From positions 79,189 through 143,188 of the forward strand of contig JARVJU010000001.1 in assembly GCA_029775965.1 (NCBI GenBank): a stretch of DNA of 64,000 nucleotides, written 5' to 3'. A program made the position numbers and the translations under genes. The notes below the pieces were generated by a model. That model was not told where the DNA came from, did no database searches, and saw only the letters and a list, made by a program, of their open reading frames with translations. This DNA is from Nitrososphaeria archaeon (GTDB lineage Archaea; Thermoproteota; Nitrososphaeria; Conexivisphaerales; DTJL01). This document shows, one piece after another, positions 44,694-53,965 of the stretch. How positions within the stretch are numbered: the stretch's first letter is position 1; each line of letters begins with the position of its first letter.

Positions 44694-45534
44694 AATGATC
44701 AACCCCAAGGATGCTGAATAGTGTATTTTTCATAACCTCTAGCGGTGCATCTTTGCCTGTAAATATCCTGAAAGATTCAATTGCCTGGTAAAGGAGCATT
44801 TCATAGCCGAAGATAATTTCTGCACCAGCTGCTCTAGCTTTGATTATCAATTTAGTATTCACAGGTCTGTATACTGCATCAAAAAAGATATCACAATTCG
44901 TCACCAGATCTTCAATCTTTTTCGGTGTTTCTGCCTTTACTGAGCCTATAGGTGTTGCATTAAAAGCCAGGTCAAATCTACCCAGTCTGGAGGCATCTAC
45001 CTTTTCAAGGCTTTCTATATCCAGACTTAATCTGTCAAAAAAGACATAATCCGATAATTCCCTTGCCTTTGCTGGATCTCTTGCTATTATGACCACTTCC
45101 CTTGCTCCAAAATTGTATGCCACATGGATAAATGACCTTGCCACACCCCCATTTCCTACAATCAGAACTCTATCCAACATTCTGTCAGCTAGGTGTAGCT
45201 TAAGGCATTCTGAAGCTCCTGTTACATCTGTGTTGAACCCAATCAGTTTATTTCCTGACCTTTTTACAGTGTTCACAGACCCTGTGATTTTTGCGTTGTC
45301 ATCCAGTTCCGCTAGAAAGCCAAGAATAGCAACCTTGAATGGCATAGTTACGTTAAACCCATCGTATCCTGAGCTTCTGTTGATAGCATCCTGTATATCA
45401 CTGCAGTTTTCTAATGCATACTTTGCATCAATAGCTAAATGCTCAAAAGCAGAGTTCATCATTGCAGCTGTAGGGCTGTAGCTGACATCCTTACCTATAA
45501 GGCAGTACATTTTACCGTTCATCATAGGCCACAC
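44683..45534 (-). CDS. aroE: Shikimate dehydrogenase
   Basis: A 283-residue NADP-linked enzyme that reduces 3-dehydroshikimate. The substrate site shows NVTMPFK (the catalytic Lys, about residue 65) and SVNTVKR. The cofactor site shows VGNGGVARSF (about 123-132). Several Met codons at the start (M1, M4, M5) leave the exact start open. It overlaps the unknown gene upstream by 13 bases and the kinase gene downstream. Confidence 0.92.
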   Translation of the reverse strand: MWPMMNGKMYCLIGKDVSYSPTAAMMNSAFEHLAIDAKYALENCSDIQDAINRSSGYDGFNVTMPFKVAILGFLAELDDNAKITGSVNTVKRSGNKLIGFNTDVTGASECLKLHLADRMLDRVLIVGNGGVARSFIHVAYNFGAREVVIIARDPAKARELSDYVFFDRLSLDIESLEKVDASRLGRFDLAFNATPIGSVKAETPKKIEDLVTNCDIFFDAVYRPVNTKLIIKARAAGAEIIFGYEMLLYQAIESFRIFTGKDAPLEVMKNTLFSILGVDHYDR

Positions 45535-46025
45535 AGTAAAGGATGAGAGCTGAAAAGACAGGCAGTTAAGAGAATACTTTGAAAGGCAACAGCTCTTATG
45601 CCATTTAGCTCATATTTGGCGAAATCTTTTGCATTAAATGTCTCTTTCAGCATATTATCTTTTACTCTAACGTAGAAAGGAAGACTTATTTCAGCAGCTG
45701 GATAATGCTTCTTAGCCTTAGCTTTATGCTCTTGATTGTAATAGCGCATTATGCCTGAGATGTCTGAATTATTTTTGTCATCATGTTGCTTTGCTGACTT
45801 GCCTAAAAGTTTAATGCTCTTGCAAAATGCATAAAAGATCTGGGGTAGATTTTCTGTCTCCTTCATTGCAACTTCATTTCCTTGAATAAGCAAAAATGCC
45901 TTCACTAACAAGCTTCTTATGATATTCTGTAGCAGGGTGCGATATGGATCTTCTATCTTTGCTCTCAGTTTGAAGGTATCGTTTTTAAGCTCAGTAGTAA
46001 CAGGCCTTTCAGCTAGCATCATCAA
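45522..46025 (-). CDS. Unknown protein inside the shikimate operon
   Basis: A 167-residue basic, mostly helical protein. Hydrophobic helices are seen at about residues 30-48 (LLQNIIRSLLVKAFLLIQG) and near the C-terminus (VAFQSILLTACLF), with a Lys-rich middle (EHKAKAKKHYPAAEISL). No family or catalytic motif is recognised. It overlaps aroD by 4 bases and aroE by 13, so it is fully part of the coupled operon and probably of real use to the pathway, for example as a scaffold or regulator. That role is inference only. Confidence 0.6.
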   Translation of the reverse strand: MMMLAERPVTTELKNDTFKLRAKIEDPYRTLLQNIIRSLLVKAFLLIQGNEVAMKETENLPQIFYAFCKSIKLLGKSAKQHDDKNNSDISGIMRYYNQEHKAKAKKHYPAAEISLPFYVRVKDNMLKETFNAKDFAKYELNGIRAVAFQSILLTACLFSSHPLLCGL

Positions 46026-46711
46026 TTCTTATCTTTCATCTCCACAACAGACCTGTACAGACTTGATATCTCCTTGATGACGTCTACACTCAGCTGTCCT
46101 GGGCTTGCAGGCATAAATGGAAGGCAGGAATATACTATTGGGCTACCAAACATCATGCCAAGTATCCTTGATGCAACTCCTGCCTTCCCGCTGCAAAACG
46201 CTATAAGATTACGGTCAGAGAGCTTGTACAATTTCAGTACTGACAGATTATCTTTAAAGCTCTTTGCCCTGTAAACCAGCTTTACTAAATCCCCTGTTCT
46301 GCTCATCTGCTCATATTTTGCCTTTATCCTTGTGAATGATGGGGTAAAATTCAGGTCATGATAAGAAACTATAAGGTTATCAGCACTTCGAGCTATTTCC
46401 TTTGCCATCTTGGGAAATTTGGCTATGGTTTCCATTTCTATATCTACGTAGGCAGGGTACAGTTTACATGCTTTCTGCAGATGCTTCAGTCTGAGCAAAT
46501 CATCAATCTGATAAAAGCCGCCTTCTTCTTTGCGTCTAAATGTAAATATGCATCTATCTGTAAAACTCTTTAATTTTTCTAGGTCTTTAATCTCCTTCAT
46601 GGAATCAAGCCTAAATTCAAGCAGCTCGCTTCCTAACGATACAGCTTCTTCAGCAAGTTTCATCATTCTTTCAGTAGAGCTAGCAATTATTGTTGTGCAT
46701 ATCTTTGTCAT
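46022..46711 (-). CDS. aroD: 3-dehydroquinate dehydratase, type I
   Basis: A 229-residue type I dehydroquinase. The Schiff-base Lys lies in VKLVYRAKS (about residue 139) and the general-base His in VSYHDLNFT (about 117). The N-terminal strand region LLEFRLDSM carries the substrate-binding Arg. It removes water from 3-dehydroquinate to give 3-dehydroshikimate. It starts 1 base after aroB' and overlaps the unknown gene by 4 bases. Confidence 0.92.
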   Translation of the reverse strand: MTKICTTIIASSTERMMKLAEEAVSLGSELLEFRLDSMKEIKDLEKLKSFTDRCIFTFRRKEEGGFYQIDDLLRLKHLQKACKLYPAYVDIEMETIAKFPKMAKEIARSADNLIVSYHDLNFTPSFTRIKAKYEQMSRTGDLVKLVYRAKSFKDNLSVLKLYKLSDRNLIAFCSGKAGVASRILGMMFGSPIVYSCLPFMPASPGQLSVDVIKEISSLYRSVVEMKDKN

Positions 46712-46712
46712 G

Positions 46713-47720
46713 TCACAACTCTTCTATGAATTCATCTATGCTGGTACCAAAATGACGTCCTGTCTTGCTAGAGATATGAACTAACACTCTATCCTTTGGT
46801 TTGAGCTCTGTCACAGGAATCGGTTTTCTTTTATCATCGATAAGTCTTACAGTCTCCGCCTTCTGCAGTACAATGCCACCATTTTTTCCAGATACACTAG
46901 CATTTATCAGAATGAGAGGTCTTCTTTCTATCTTGGCCCTTCCTACTACCACTTCTCTTGAGGAGCCATCAAGTGAGACTATCTTTACATGAGATCCTGC
47001 TCTTAACTCACACAGGTACGATGTTTTATCTTCCCCAGTAAGAGTATAGCTGTGAACTGCACCTGCATTCACCCTGAACGGCCTTGGAGCAATATATGGC
47101 GACTGAAGCGTCTCTGAATGTACAAAGTAAAAGAAATCAGACTTGCTTCCTACTAGCATACCCTCAGTATCTTTTAGTATTGAGGTCGTATCAACACAAA
47201 CCCTTTCCCCTAGCCCTATATCAGAAACGCTATCTATCTCCGCGGAAACAAGCTCCAGTCTTTCGCCCTTTGTCAGATTTCGCATGTCCATTTTGTCGAT
47301 GAGAGAAGGTGGGACAACTATCCCATCGACACCTCTTTCCAGTACTTCAAAGGCAAGTTTTGCCTCATCCAAATTATCTACAGAAGCTAAAAGTTTAGCA
47401 TCTGTATTATGCAGCCCAGCTATGAGGTTCTCAAGGGGTATAATCTTCCAGTTATTGCATCTAACTATGATGTATTTTTTCAGTTTCCCTGCTTCTATAG
47501 CCCTCTGTACATCTTTAGCTTCTTTTATGTCGATCCATATTGCATCACCTGAATCTTTATCGGTGTCAGAAGAAGAGATGCTGATTGTTCTAAACCCTGT
47601 AAGTTCTTTATCTGTCTTATGCGACTGATCTATAAGCATTGCAGTGGCTCCATGATCAAACAATCTCTTAGCTTGTATCTCCACATTCCTTATATCTACT
47701 ACAATCTCTTTGCTGTCCAA
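46713..47720 (-). CDS. aroB': 3-dehydroquinate synthase II (archaeal type)
   Basis: A 335-residue protein of the MJ1249 family. It makes 3-dehydroquinate from 2-amino-3,7-dideoxy-threo-hept-6-ulosonate by oxidative deamination, replacing bacterial AroB. Recognisable stretches are GVDGIVVPPS, VGSKSDFFYFVHSET and FRVNAGAVHSYT. The C-terminal third is a beta barrel. It starts 6 bases after the aldolase that makes its substrate. Confidence 0.9.
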   Translation of the reverse strand: MDSKEIVVDIRNVEIQAKRLFDHGATAMLIDQSHKTDKELTGFRTISISSSDTDKDSGDAIWIDIKEAKDVQRAIEAGKLKKYIIVRCNNWKIIPLENLIAGLHNTDAKLLASVDNLDEAKLAFEVLERGVDGIVVPPSLIDKMDMRNLTKGERLELVSAEIDSVSDIGLGERVCVDTTSILKDTEGMLVGSKSDFFYFVHSETLQSPYIAPRPFRVNAGAVHSYTLTGEDKTSYLCELRAGSHVKIVSLDGSSREVVVGRAKIERRPLILINASVSGKNGGIVLQKAETVRLIDDKRKPIPVTELKPKDRVLVHISSKTGRHFGTSIDEFIEEL

Positions 47721-47726
47721 CGTCTG

Positions 47727-48503
47727 CTAGATCACCAGCGCTTTGTTTGGCTCCATACCTTCTATGACTACTCTATGCAAGGCTCTAACTATTCTATCAG
47801 GTTCTTCATGCTGAAAGATATTCCTCCCAAAGGTGACACCCATTGCACCTGCCTGTATTGCATCCCAGGCAAGCGATAGAACTGCAACATCATCGTTAAT
47901 TTTGGGCCCGCCTGCAAGCACAACAGGGACAGGACATGATAGCACAAGCCTTCTGAAGCTCTCTCTATCACCAGTATAAACTGTCTTCACTATATCAGCT
48001 CCTGCTTCTGCCCCTATTCTTGCCGCGTGTATTATGGCATCAGGGTCTGCTGGATCAGCAATCTTCTCTCCCCTGACATACATCATGGCTATAAGAGGCA
48101 ATTGATATGAGTCGCATGCATCTGCCACATGGCCCAACTGCTCCAGCATTTCAGGCTCTTCTTTGCACCCTATGTTTATATGAACAGAAACTGCGTCTAC
48201 CCCTAGCCTTATCGCTTCTTCCACAGTAGTAATCAGTACTTTTCTGTTTGGGGATGGTCCCAGGTTTGTGCTAGCTGACATATGCATTATAATTCCACAC
48301 TGTGGTATATCGCTGATAGACTTGATGATACCTTTATGCAAAAGCACAGCAGTGGCTCCTGCCCTAGACACTGACGTAATGGTCTGCTCAATATTATCAA
48401 TCCCTTTTACTGGACCTACTGTTATTCCATGATCCATTGGTACGCATAGCATTCTTCCATTTTTCAGAAGTCTTGATATTCTGAATCTTTTACCTGAGAC
48501 CAA
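47727..48503 (-). CDS. aroA': 2-amino-3,7-dideoxy-D-threo-hept-6-ulosonate synthase
   Basis: A 258-residue class I aldolase of the DeoC/FbaB family, the MJ0400 type. It joins L-aspartate 4-semialdehyde with a ketose phosphate-derived unit to start the archaeal shikimate route. It has CVPMDHGITVGPVKG near the start, GADIVKTVYTGD with the Schiff-base Lys (about residue 178) and VLAGGPK. Its aldehyde substrate is made by the asd gene just upstream, 6 bases away. The fructose-bisphosphate aldolase relatives are the main alternative, but the neighbours decide. Confidence 0.9.
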   Translation of the reverse strand: MVSGKRFRISRLLKNGRMLCVPMDHGITVGPVKGIDNIEQTITSVSRAGATAVLLHKGIIKSISDIPQCGIIMHMSASTNLGPSPNRKVLITTVEEAIRLGVDAVSVHINIGCKEEPEMLEQLGHVADACDSYQLPLIAMMYVRGEKIADPADPDAIIHAARIGAEAGADIVKTVYTGDRESFRRLVLSCPVPVVLAGGPKINDDVAVLSLAWDAIQAGAMGVTFGRNIFQHEEPDRIVRALHRVVIEGMEPNKALVI

Positions 48504-48509
48504 ATCATT

Positions 48510-49568
48510 TCACTCCAGATAACCTGTCTCTGCGATCAGCTCAGCAGTAAGAATCGCATTTCCTGCAGCACCTCTTATGGTATTATGCGCAAGGAGGGTA
48601 AGTTGTAGGGCATTGCCTTCTTCTTTTCTTACTCTGCCCACCACTACACTCATACCAGGCACCGTTCCAGATAATCTATCCAGCCTTGGCTGTGGTCTAT
48701 CAGCTTCTTCCCTGACTATTATCGGTCTTTTAGGTGCTGTAGGGAATTTATCTCTTTGAGGAAGACCGCTGAAGCTTCTCAGGGCATTTTTTGCCCCTTC
48801 AACACTTATGCTATCTTTGGTCTCTAGATATACAGTTTCAAGGTGTCCATCAAGTGTTGAGACTCTGTTGCAGGATACAGAAATCTTGATATCTTCTTGC
48901 AAAATAGAATCATAATTCATTTTACCCAGTATCTTTTTTGTCTCTCTGACAACCTTCTCCTCTTCGCCCTTGATAAAAGGTATAACATTCTCTATAATGG
49001 CCATGGAAGGGACACCCTGATATCCAGCCCCCGAAACTGCCTGCATGGTAGTTGCTACCACCTTACTTATCTGAAACACATCGTGGAGAGGTTTAAGCAC
49101 CATCGCAAGACCTGTGGTAGTGCAGTTCGGAGTTGTTACGAGCCCTCCCTTCCATCTTCTTTTCTCTCTCTGTATCTTAAGCAGAGCTAGGTGTTCAGAA
49201 TTAACCTCAGGTATCATGAGAGGTACATCATCATGCATTCTATGAGCACTTGCCTCGCTTACCACAAAAAAACCACTGGAAGCAAACTTTGGCTCTATCT
49301 CTTTGGCTACCTCTGAAGGTACAGCAGAAAAGATCAACTCGCATTCTTTTGCTGACTCCGGCTTTGCTTCTGCTATCCTTTCGTCTGCAACCTCTTCAGG
49401 TATATCTCCTTCGATAATCCAAGACGTAGAATCAGAATACCTTTTTCCGGCTGATTTGCCACCCATCAGCTTGCGTATTCTAAAATACGGATGTCTGCTT
49501 AGCATGGATATGTATCTCTGTCCAACAGCACCCGTTGCCCCTATGATACCAACGCCAACTTCCTTCAT
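48510..49568 (-). CDS. asd: Aspartate-semialdehyde dehydrogenase
   Basis: A 352-residue NADPH-linked enzyme of the archaeal/fungal type. The cofactor loop is [10 protein letters not shown]. The catalytic Cys is in TTPNCTTTG (about residue 147) and the active-site His is in VSTLDGH. It reduces aspartyl phosphate to aspartate semialdehyde, which here feeds both the shikimate route and threonine/lysine/methionine synthesis. It overlaps the aspartate kinase gene by 4 bases. Confidence 0.93.
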   Translation of the reverse strand: MKEVGVGIIGATGAVGQRYISMLSRHPYFRIRKLMGGKSAGKRYSDSTSWIIEGDIPEEVADERIAEAKPESAKECELIFSAVPSEVAKEIEPKFASSGFFVVSEASAHRMHDDVPLMIPEVNSEHLALLKIQREKRRWKGGLVTTPNCTTTGLAMVLKPLHDVFQISKVVATTMQAVSGAGYQGVPSMAIIENVIPFIKGEEEKVVRETKKILGKMNYDSILQEDIKISVSCNRVSTLDGHLETVYLETKDSISVEGAKNALRSFSGLPQRDKFPTAPKRPIIVREEADRPQPRLDRLSGTVPGMSVVVGRVRKEEGNALQLTLLAHNTIRGAAGNAILTAELIAETGYLE

Positions 49569-50791
49569 TTCACTTGCTCCTCTATTGCTTCTTTTGCAGC
49601 TGAAACCACTTCTTGCACCTTGTCCGATGAAACGAAGATGCGTATTGATGAGGATATTGTAACCATACCGTATATATTAATCTCTTTGCTGGCTAGAGGC
49701 CTGGTTATCTTTTCTATTATCCCAGGTCTGCTCTCAAGAGCATCCCCCTTGACTACAACCATAGCAAGCCCATCAAAACTGCTTATCGCTTTAGCAAGTC
49801 TTTCACCTATCAGCCTGTCATGAATCCTGTTCAACCCTGCCCTGCCATCAGTTACATAGATAAGAGCAGATTTCTTCTCAAGCAGGATGGCAAGGATGCC
49901 AGAACCAGATTCCGTTACTGCTTCAGCCACCCGAGTCAAAACTTCCATATCTTCTGTATTAACACCTACGAGAGTAAGCATACTAATGGGCTGATCATAA
50001 CGCTCTACAGAGAGCTGAGGCTCTTTTCCACGTATCAGAGTGCCAGAGCTGGGAGAATCAAGAGCTGTTATCCTTATGTTCATACCTTCCTTCTGGTATC
50101 TCAGCGCCTTCTGATGCAGGAATTTGGCTCCCCCCTTTGCAAGTAATCCTGCTTCATCACCATCAAGAACTTCAATAAATTTTGAATTTTCAACCAAATC
50201 CGGGTCACTCGAAAAGACACCGCTTACATCTTTAACCAACAGTACCTCTGAAGCACCTATGCAATTTCCAACTAATACAGCTGTTGTATCGCTCCCCCCT
50301 CTGCCAAGTGTGGTTATCTTACCGTCTTGCGTTTTACCCAGAAAGCCACAGATTACAGGTATTTTGCCATCTTCTATCAAAGGAAGTATGAGGCTTCTTA
50401 CCCTTTCTCTGGTTTTCTCAATCAATGGGTTTGCATCAAGGTGTTTTGAATCAGTGATTATAGGCCATAGTTCTGACTGTGGCTCTATCACAACAGCTTG
50501 AAAAGAGTTTCTTTCTAACGCAGCACCTAGAAGTCTTGCGCTGGTTACTTCTCCAACAGATAATATCTCATCAAGTTTTTCATGCGAAATGTCAGGATTT
50601 ATCTTCAATGCTGAAGACAGAAGGCTGTCTGTGACCCCCTTCATTGCAGAAACTACAAGAACAACTCCCTTACCCTCCTTCCTCAGTTTATCCGTTAGAT
50701 CAACAACCTTTTTTACATCATCTTCTCCGTTAAGAACCGATCCTCCCACTTTGACAACTACAATCTCCGATAATCTATTCAATGAAATCAC
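49565..50791 (-). CDS. lysC: Aspartate kinase
   Basis: A 408-residue aspartokinase. The start VVKVGGSVLNG is the kinase Lys-Gly-Gly loop and GRGGSDTTAVL (about residue 165) binds ATP and aspartate. Two ACT domains follow (about 265-405) and would carry feedback control by end products. The start is GTG at 50791. As the first gene of the long operon it commits aspartate to semialdehyde, so regulating it would regulate aromatic synthesis too. No clear attenuator is seen upstream. A 26-codon open frame overlaps its start. Confidence 0.92.
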   Translation of the reverse strand: MISLNRLSEIVVVKVGGSVLNGEDDVKKVVDLTDKLRKEGKGVVLVVSAMKGVTDSLLSSALKINPDISHEKLDEILSVGEVTSARLLGAALERNSFQAVVIEPQSELWPIITDSKHLDANPLIEKTRERVRSLILPLIEDGKIPVICGFLGKTQDGKITTLGRGGSDTTAVLVGNCIGASEVLLVKDVSGVFSSDPDLVENSKFIEVLDGDEAGLLAKGGAKFLHQKALRYQKEGMNIRITALDSPSSGTLIRGKEPQLSVERYDQPISMLTLVGVNTEDMEVLTRVAEAVTESGSGILAILLEKKSALIYVTDGRAGLNRIHDRLIGERLAKAISSFDGLAMVVVKGDALESRPGIIEKITRPLASKEINIYGMVTISSSIRIFVSSDKVQEVVSAAKEAIEEQVK

Positions 50792-50974
50792 CTCTGCTCA
50801 GGAGAAAAAACTGGTCAGAGCAGTAAATACAGTTGGCAGGAGAGGTAAACTGCATCACCTGTCCAAACGTATTCCCCTCCAATCACTCCCCTATCCAACT
50901 CCTTTGCCCTCTGCGTCTGTTAGATCTACTATTTATTCTTTTACTTTCATGCAGTAAGGCTCAAAAATGTACCG

Positions 50975-52630
50975 TCACCAAGTAATTCCTGGTATCTTTA
51001 CTCCTTTCTCCTTTGCATTTCTTATTGCTTCATCATAACCAGCATCTGCATGTCTTGCAATACCAAGGCCTGGATCATTAGTCAATGCAGTTACAACTCT
51101 CCTTTCACCTTCCTCTGTACCATCTGCTACCACTACTAGCCCAGCGTGAATCGAATAGCCTATCCCCACACCTCCTCCATGATGCACAGCTACCCAGGAT
51201 GCTCCTGATACAGCATTGAGCAATGCATTTAGAATCGGCCAATCTGCTATTGCATCGCTACCATCCTTCATCCCTTCAGTCTCTCTGTATGGTGATGCAA
51301 CAGAGCCTGAATCAAGGTGGTCCCTGCCTATTACTACAGGAGCTGATATCTCTCCCTTAGCTACCATGTCGTTTATTATTCTTCCAAACTTCGCCCTTTC
51401 ACCATACCCCAGCCAGCAGACCCTTGCAGGCAGGCCTTGAAATCTCACCTTTTCATGAGCTTTCTCTATCCATCTGACCAGCGATATGTTTGAGGCAAAT
51501 TCTCTCTTTATCACCTCATCCGTCTTGTAAATATCCTCAGCATCTCCTGAAAGTGCAACCCATCTGAATGGTCCCCTCCCTTCACAGAAAAGAGGCCTGA
51601 TGTACTCTGCCACGAAGCCAGGGATGTCAAAGGCATTTGAAACACCAGCATCCATCGCAACCTTTCTTATGTTATTACCATACTCGAAAACAACGGAGCC
51701 TTTGCTCTTGAATCTGAGCATCGACCTCACATGATCAGCTATTGACCTCTTCGCCAGGCCGATGTATTTTTCTCTATCATTCTTTCTTAATTCCGCGGCC
51801 TCCTCTAGACTCAGTCCTCTCGGTATGTATCCGTTTAATGGGTCATGAGCAGAGGTCTGGTCTGTAACAATGTCTGGAAAGAAGTCCTTCTTCTCAAGCT
51901 CCGGGAGCACTTCGGCGCTATTGCCCAAAAGAGCTATAGAAAGTGCTCTGCCTTCGGAAGCAGCATCCTTTGCTAGATTGATTGCTTCATCTATATCATC
52001 AGTAAACAGGTCGCAGTATTCTTTGTCTATCCTTCTCGTTATCGCTTTCTTATCAACTTCTACTACTATGGCTACACCCTCATTCATCGTTACAGCTAGT
52101 GGCTGTGCACCACCCATCTCTCCGAGTCCAGATGATAAGAATATTCTTCCCTTCAAGGTACCTCCGAAGTGTCTGTTCGCTATTGCAGCAAGTGTTTCAT
52201 ATGTCCCCTGCAATATACCCTGCGTCCCGATATATATCCAGCTGCCTGCTGTCATCTGTCCGAACATAGTAAGCCCCCTTTCCTCCAGACTCCGAAAGTA
52301 GTCCCAGTCGGCCCACTTGGGAACAATCATTGCATTAGAGATAAGAACTCTGGGAGATGAAATGCTGGTATGAAATATTCCTACAGGCTTTCCAGATTGC
52401 ACTATGAGTGTCTCATCATTTTCCAGCTCCTTCAGAGCCTTTACTATCGCATCAAAAGCTTCCCAGCTTCTTGCTGCCCTGCCTGTCCCACCATAGACTA
52501 TCAAGTTATCAGGGTCCTTTGCTACTTCAGGGTCTAAATTGTTCATGAGCATCCTCATAGCTGCCTCCTGCTGCCAGCCCTTGCATGTGATCTCCTTACC
52601 CCGAGGCGCTCTGACAATTCTCTTCAGCAT
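50975..52630 (-). CDS. hutU: Urocanate hydratase (urocanase)
   Basis: About 551 residues from ATG 52630. A TTG at 52651 would add seven residues, but the family begins near [18 protein letters not shown] and the TATA-like box sits right there, so 52630 is preferred. It hydrates urocanate to imidazolone propionate with a bound NAD. Visible are [29 protein letters not shown] and [11 protein letters not shown], the last near the active-site region. The enzyme is step two of histidine breakdown. It is divergent from hutI. Confidence 0.95.
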   Translation of the reverse strand: MLKRIVRAPRGKEITCKGWQQEAAMRMLMNNLDPEVAKDPDNLIVYGGTGRAARSWEAFDAIVKALKELENDETLIVQSGKPVGIFHTSISSPRVLISNAMIVPKWADWDYFRSLEERGLTMFGQMTAGSWIYIGTQGILQGTYETLAAIANRHFGGTLKGRIFLSSGLGEMGGAQPLAVTMNEGVAIVVEVDKKAITRRIDKEYCDLFTDDIDEAINLAKDAASEGRALSIALLGNSAEVLPELEKKDFFPDIVTDQTSAHDPLNGYIPRGLSLEEAAELRKNDREKYIGLAKRSIADHVRSMLRFKSKGSVVFEYGNNIRKVAMDAGVSNAFDIPGFVAEYIRPLFCEGRGPFRWVALSGDAEDIYKTDEVIKREFASNISLVRWIEKAHEKVRFQGLPARVCWLGYGERAKFGRIINDMVAKGEISAPVVIGRDHLDSGSVASPYRETEGMKDGSDAIADWPILNALLNAVSGASWVAVHHGGGVGIGYSIHAGLVVVADGTEEGERRVVTALTNDPGLGIARHADAGYDEAIRNAKEKGVKIPGITW

Positions 52631-52650
52631 ACCTTTGCTAAGCACTTCCA

Positions 52651-52660
52651 AATATATAAG
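52651..52660. promoter_or_regulatory. Shared two-way TATA-like box between hutU and hutI
   Basis: AATATATAAG is almost palindromic in its ATATAT core. The core centre (about 52655) is 25 bases from the hutU ATG (52630, minus) and 29 bases from the hutI ATG (52684, plus). One box could therefore drive leaderless transcripts in both directions. No second TATA-like run is seen in this short gap. Confidence 0.5.
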
Positions 52661-52683
52661 TTAGAAAATACTAGAATAGTCGT

Positions 52684-53958
52684 ATGAATACCAACTCCTA
52701 TGCTCTGACCAATATAGGAGAGTTAGTAACCATGGCTGCAGCAGATAAAGCTAAGACGTGGGACGAAAGCTCTCTTGCTTTGCTGCATGATGCTGCAGTC
52801 ATAGTGGAATCAGGAAGAGTTAGCTGGGTGGGTAGTATGCGGCAATACAGGTCTCTCTCTGTAAAAGCAAAAGAGATAGATGTTAAAGGCAGGCTTGTTA
52901 CACCAGGCTTTGTTGATTGTCATAATCATGCACTCTTTTCAGGCAGCAGAGAAGATGAGCTTGATAGAAAACTGAAAGGTGAAAGCTACATCAGCATACT
53001 TCAATCTGGAGGAGGCATAAGAAGAACCATAAAGGAAACAAGGGAAAGTTCAGAGTCTCAGCTCTACAAGCAAACTGTGACAAGAATAGAGCATCTGATA
53101 AGAAATGGTGTTACAACTATGGAGCTTAAAACAGGATATGGCCAAGATATAGCGTCAGAGATAAAGCTTTTGAAAGTAGCTTATGAAATAGCTAAAAAGA
53201 GCAGTATAGAGATTATACCCACTTTCCTTGGCCTGCATGCTACCCCGCCCGAATACGAAAGCTCGTCAGACTATCTCAGTTTTGTTGTAAAGAATATGCT
53301 TCCAGCCATAATGCAATCAGAATATAAACCAGTCTTTGCAGATTGCTTTTGCGAGTCAGGAATCTTCAATTATGATCAATGTAAGAGCTACTTAGCAGCC
53401 TGCCGTGGCTATGGACTAAGGCTGAAGGTGCACGCTGATGAATTCAGTGATTCAAACGGGGCTTTGCTCGCTGCAGAGATGAAATGCGTATCTGCAGACC
53501 ATCTGGAGTACAGCAGCTACGAGGGTTTAAAAGAGATGGCAAGAAATGATGTTGTCGCTGTCCTTCTGCCTGCGACTGCTTTTTACAGCAACATAAAACC
53601 ACCAGATCTAAGTAAGATTCAGGCAGCAGGATGCATGGTAGCACTCGGCACAGACATCAGTCCTAATTCCTGGGTTGAATCTCCTCAATTTGTTATCGCT
53701 CTTGCATGTAATATGATGCGAATGACCCCAGCCATGGCGCTAGCCTCTTTCACAGTTGGTTCTGCAAAAGCGCTAGGAAGAAATGATATAGGCAGAATCA
53801 TGCCTGACTGTAAAGCTGATATGATAGTATGGGACTTCACAAACTACAGGGAAATAGCATACAAAATAGGAGGTAGCTACGTAAGTTCTGTGTTCAAATC
53901 TGGAGAAAAAATTTATGAGGACAGAAATTCAGTTAGCTTTTCAAATTTGGTCAAGTAA
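52684..53958 (+). CDS. hutI: Imidazolonepropionase
   Basis: A 424-residue metal hydrolase of the amidohydrolase family that opens imidazolone propionate to formiminoglutamate. The metal ligands are in DCHNHALF (HxH, about residues 80-82), KVHADEF (the His near 256) and TDISPNSW (Asp, about 325). The Tyr/Arg-rich GYGQDIASE loop is typical. ATG 52684 fits the TATA-like box 29 bases before it. It converges with hutH, 7 bases between stops. Confidence 0.93.
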   Translation: MNTNSYALTNIGELVTMAAADKAKTWDESSLALLHDAAVIVESGRVSWVGSMRQYRSLSVKAKEIDVKGRLVTPGFVDCHNHALFSGSREDELDRKLKGESYISILQSGGGIRRTIKETRESSESQLYKQTVTRIEHLIRNGVTTMELKTGYGQDIASEIKLLKVAYEIAKKSSIEIIPTFLGLHATPPEYESSSDYLSFVVKNMLPAIMQSEYKPVFADCFCESGIFNYDQCKSYLAACRGYGLRLKVHADEFSDSNGALLAAEMKCVSADHLEYSSYEGLKEMARNDVVAVLLPATAFYSNIKPPDLSKIQAAGCMVALGTDISPNSWVESPQFVIALACNMMRMTPAMALASFTVGSAKALGRNDIGRIMPDCKADMIVWDFTNYREIAYKIGGSYVSSVFKSGEKIYEDRNSVSFSNLVK

Positions 53959-53965
53959 GAAAATA

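Noticed and set aside
49303..50501. Long plus-strand open frames opposite lysC and asd
   Set aside because: They are mirror frames of strongly conserved minus-strand enzymes and have no motif of their own.
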